A stretch of 6,360 bases of DNA from contig VEPB01000168.1 in the NCBI GenBank assembly GCA_012026715.1, positions 1 through 6,360 on the forward strand, read 5' to 3'. Below the pieces are notes generated by a model that saw only the letters and a list, made by a program, of their open reading frames with translations, was not told the origin of the DNA and did not search any database. Every line of letters starts with the position of its first letter. Within the stretch, counting starts at the first letter, position 1. This document shows, piece after piece, positions 6,223 to 6,360 of this stretch. This stretch comes from Methylococcaceae bacterium. Its GTDB lineage: Bacteria > Pseudomonadota > Gammaproteobacteria > Methylococcales > Methylococcaceae. Position numbers and translations under genes: made by a program.

Positions 6223-6277
6223 GTTACTGTAAAAGTTGCGAAGCGAATACCTTGGTTTCCCTCTCCTTCGGGGAGAG
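6223..6277 (-). repeat. Leader element shared by both minus-strand genes, copy B
   Basis: Gapless partner of 4550-4604 (about 78% identity), sharing gttac, aaagt.gcga.gcgaa.accttg and the start of the REP-like hairpin. It lies about 100 bp upstream of its start codon, further than copy A. Within the core, TCGC-gat-GCGA of copy A becomes TTGC-gaa-GCGA, which keeps a small stem only through a G-U pair on the plus-strand RNA. Its right end (6256-6277, ccctctcc-ttcgg-ggagag) is a degenerate REP-like hairpin without the gggtgaggg tail. Confidence 0.6.
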
Positions 6278-6328
6278 ACCGACCGGCCCCATGGCCCGTG
6301 ATCATGCCGTGGAACCGGTCGGTCTCTC
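6273..6328. repeat. Long inverted repeat with 14-bp perfect arms
   Basis: GAGAGACCGACCGG (6273-6286) is perfectly complementary to CCGGTCGGTCTCTC (6315-6328). Inside, ccatggc and gccgtgg extend the stem with one wobble, leaving a loop of about 10 nt. The left arm overlaps the small hairpin ctctcc/ggagag at 6261-6277, so the two folds exclude each other. No T-run follows directly on either strand, so it is not called an intrinsic terminator. Confidence 0.7.
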
Positions 6329-6360
6329 GCCCGAATCCGGCCCTCCGGGCCACCTTCTCC

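Larger units (their letters stand above)
6125..6360. other. Leader and upstream region of the collagen-like gene
   Basis: No credible gene lies in this stretch. It holds the ribosome binding site, an AT-rich patch near 6195-6235, the second copy of the shared leader element, a degenerate REP-like hairpin and a strong 56-nt hairpin. The promoter for the minus-strand gene is probably in the AT-rich patch, but I could not fix convincing -35 and -10 boxes. The far end (6339-6351) holds a small GGCCC-tcc-GGGCC hairpin. Confidence 0.6.

Noticed and set aside
5387..6232. Plus-strand reading frame of 281 residues opposite the collagen-like gene
   Set aside because: It is an antisense shadow: its repetitive Arg/Gly content follows from the Gly-X-Y codons, and it runs through the leader and ribosome binding site of the real gene.

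Overview
The window carries three protein genes separated by intergenic DNA rich in palindromic repeats. One plus-strand gene (50-1630) encodes a DUF4157 (eCIS-core) protein with an unrecognised C-terminal half. It converges on a minus-strand gene (1844-4516) for a secreted protein with six T5SS/PEP-CTERM-type repeats and a C-terminal VPLPA sorting signal. A second minus-strand gene (5012-6124) encodes a secreted protein built from an IPT-like domain, a collagen-like Gly-X-Y stretch and a DUF1566-like domain.

The organism is most likely a gammaproteobacterium or a close relative with a Gram-negative envelope. The pointers are the VPLPA-CTERM signal (which implies an exosortase system elsewhere in the genome), IPT-collagen proteins, and REP-like repeats of the 'ctctccctgcgggagag...gggtgaggg' and 'GCCCGGATGAAGCGCAGCGGAATCC' types. 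A methanotroph-like (Methylococcales) host would fit, but this is a guess from general familiarity. Background GC is high (about 60-67% in hand-counted stretches), apart from most of the DUF4157 gene.

Layout: 1-46, short leader with a ribosome binding site; 50-1630, DUF4157 gene, whose GC falls from about 59% to about 42% near position 370-390, inside the conserved domain; 1631-1843, non-coding, with several small inverted repeats and one REP-like hairpin; 1844-4516, VPLPA-CTERM repeat protein (minus); 4517-5011, non-coding, with three copies of one REP-like repeat (two of them an inverted pair), a nested hairpin and a second REP type; 5012-6124, IPT/collagen/DUF1566 protein (minus); 6125-6360, non-coding leader with a diverged copy of the repeat found upstream of the other minus gene and a strong 56-nt hairpin.

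The two minus-strand genes both make envelope or extracellular proteins, and a related ~55-bp element (about 78% identical, same orientation) lies upstream of each. They are separated by about 500 bp of repeats and are probably transcribed independently. No eCIS structural gene, exosortase, transposase, tRNA, rRNA or CRISPR array is visible. The best lead for new biology is the mosaic DUF4157 protein: a host-like N-terminus carrying the HEAWH motif joined to an AT-richer, unrecognised C-terminal module, which has the architecture of an exchangeable effector.
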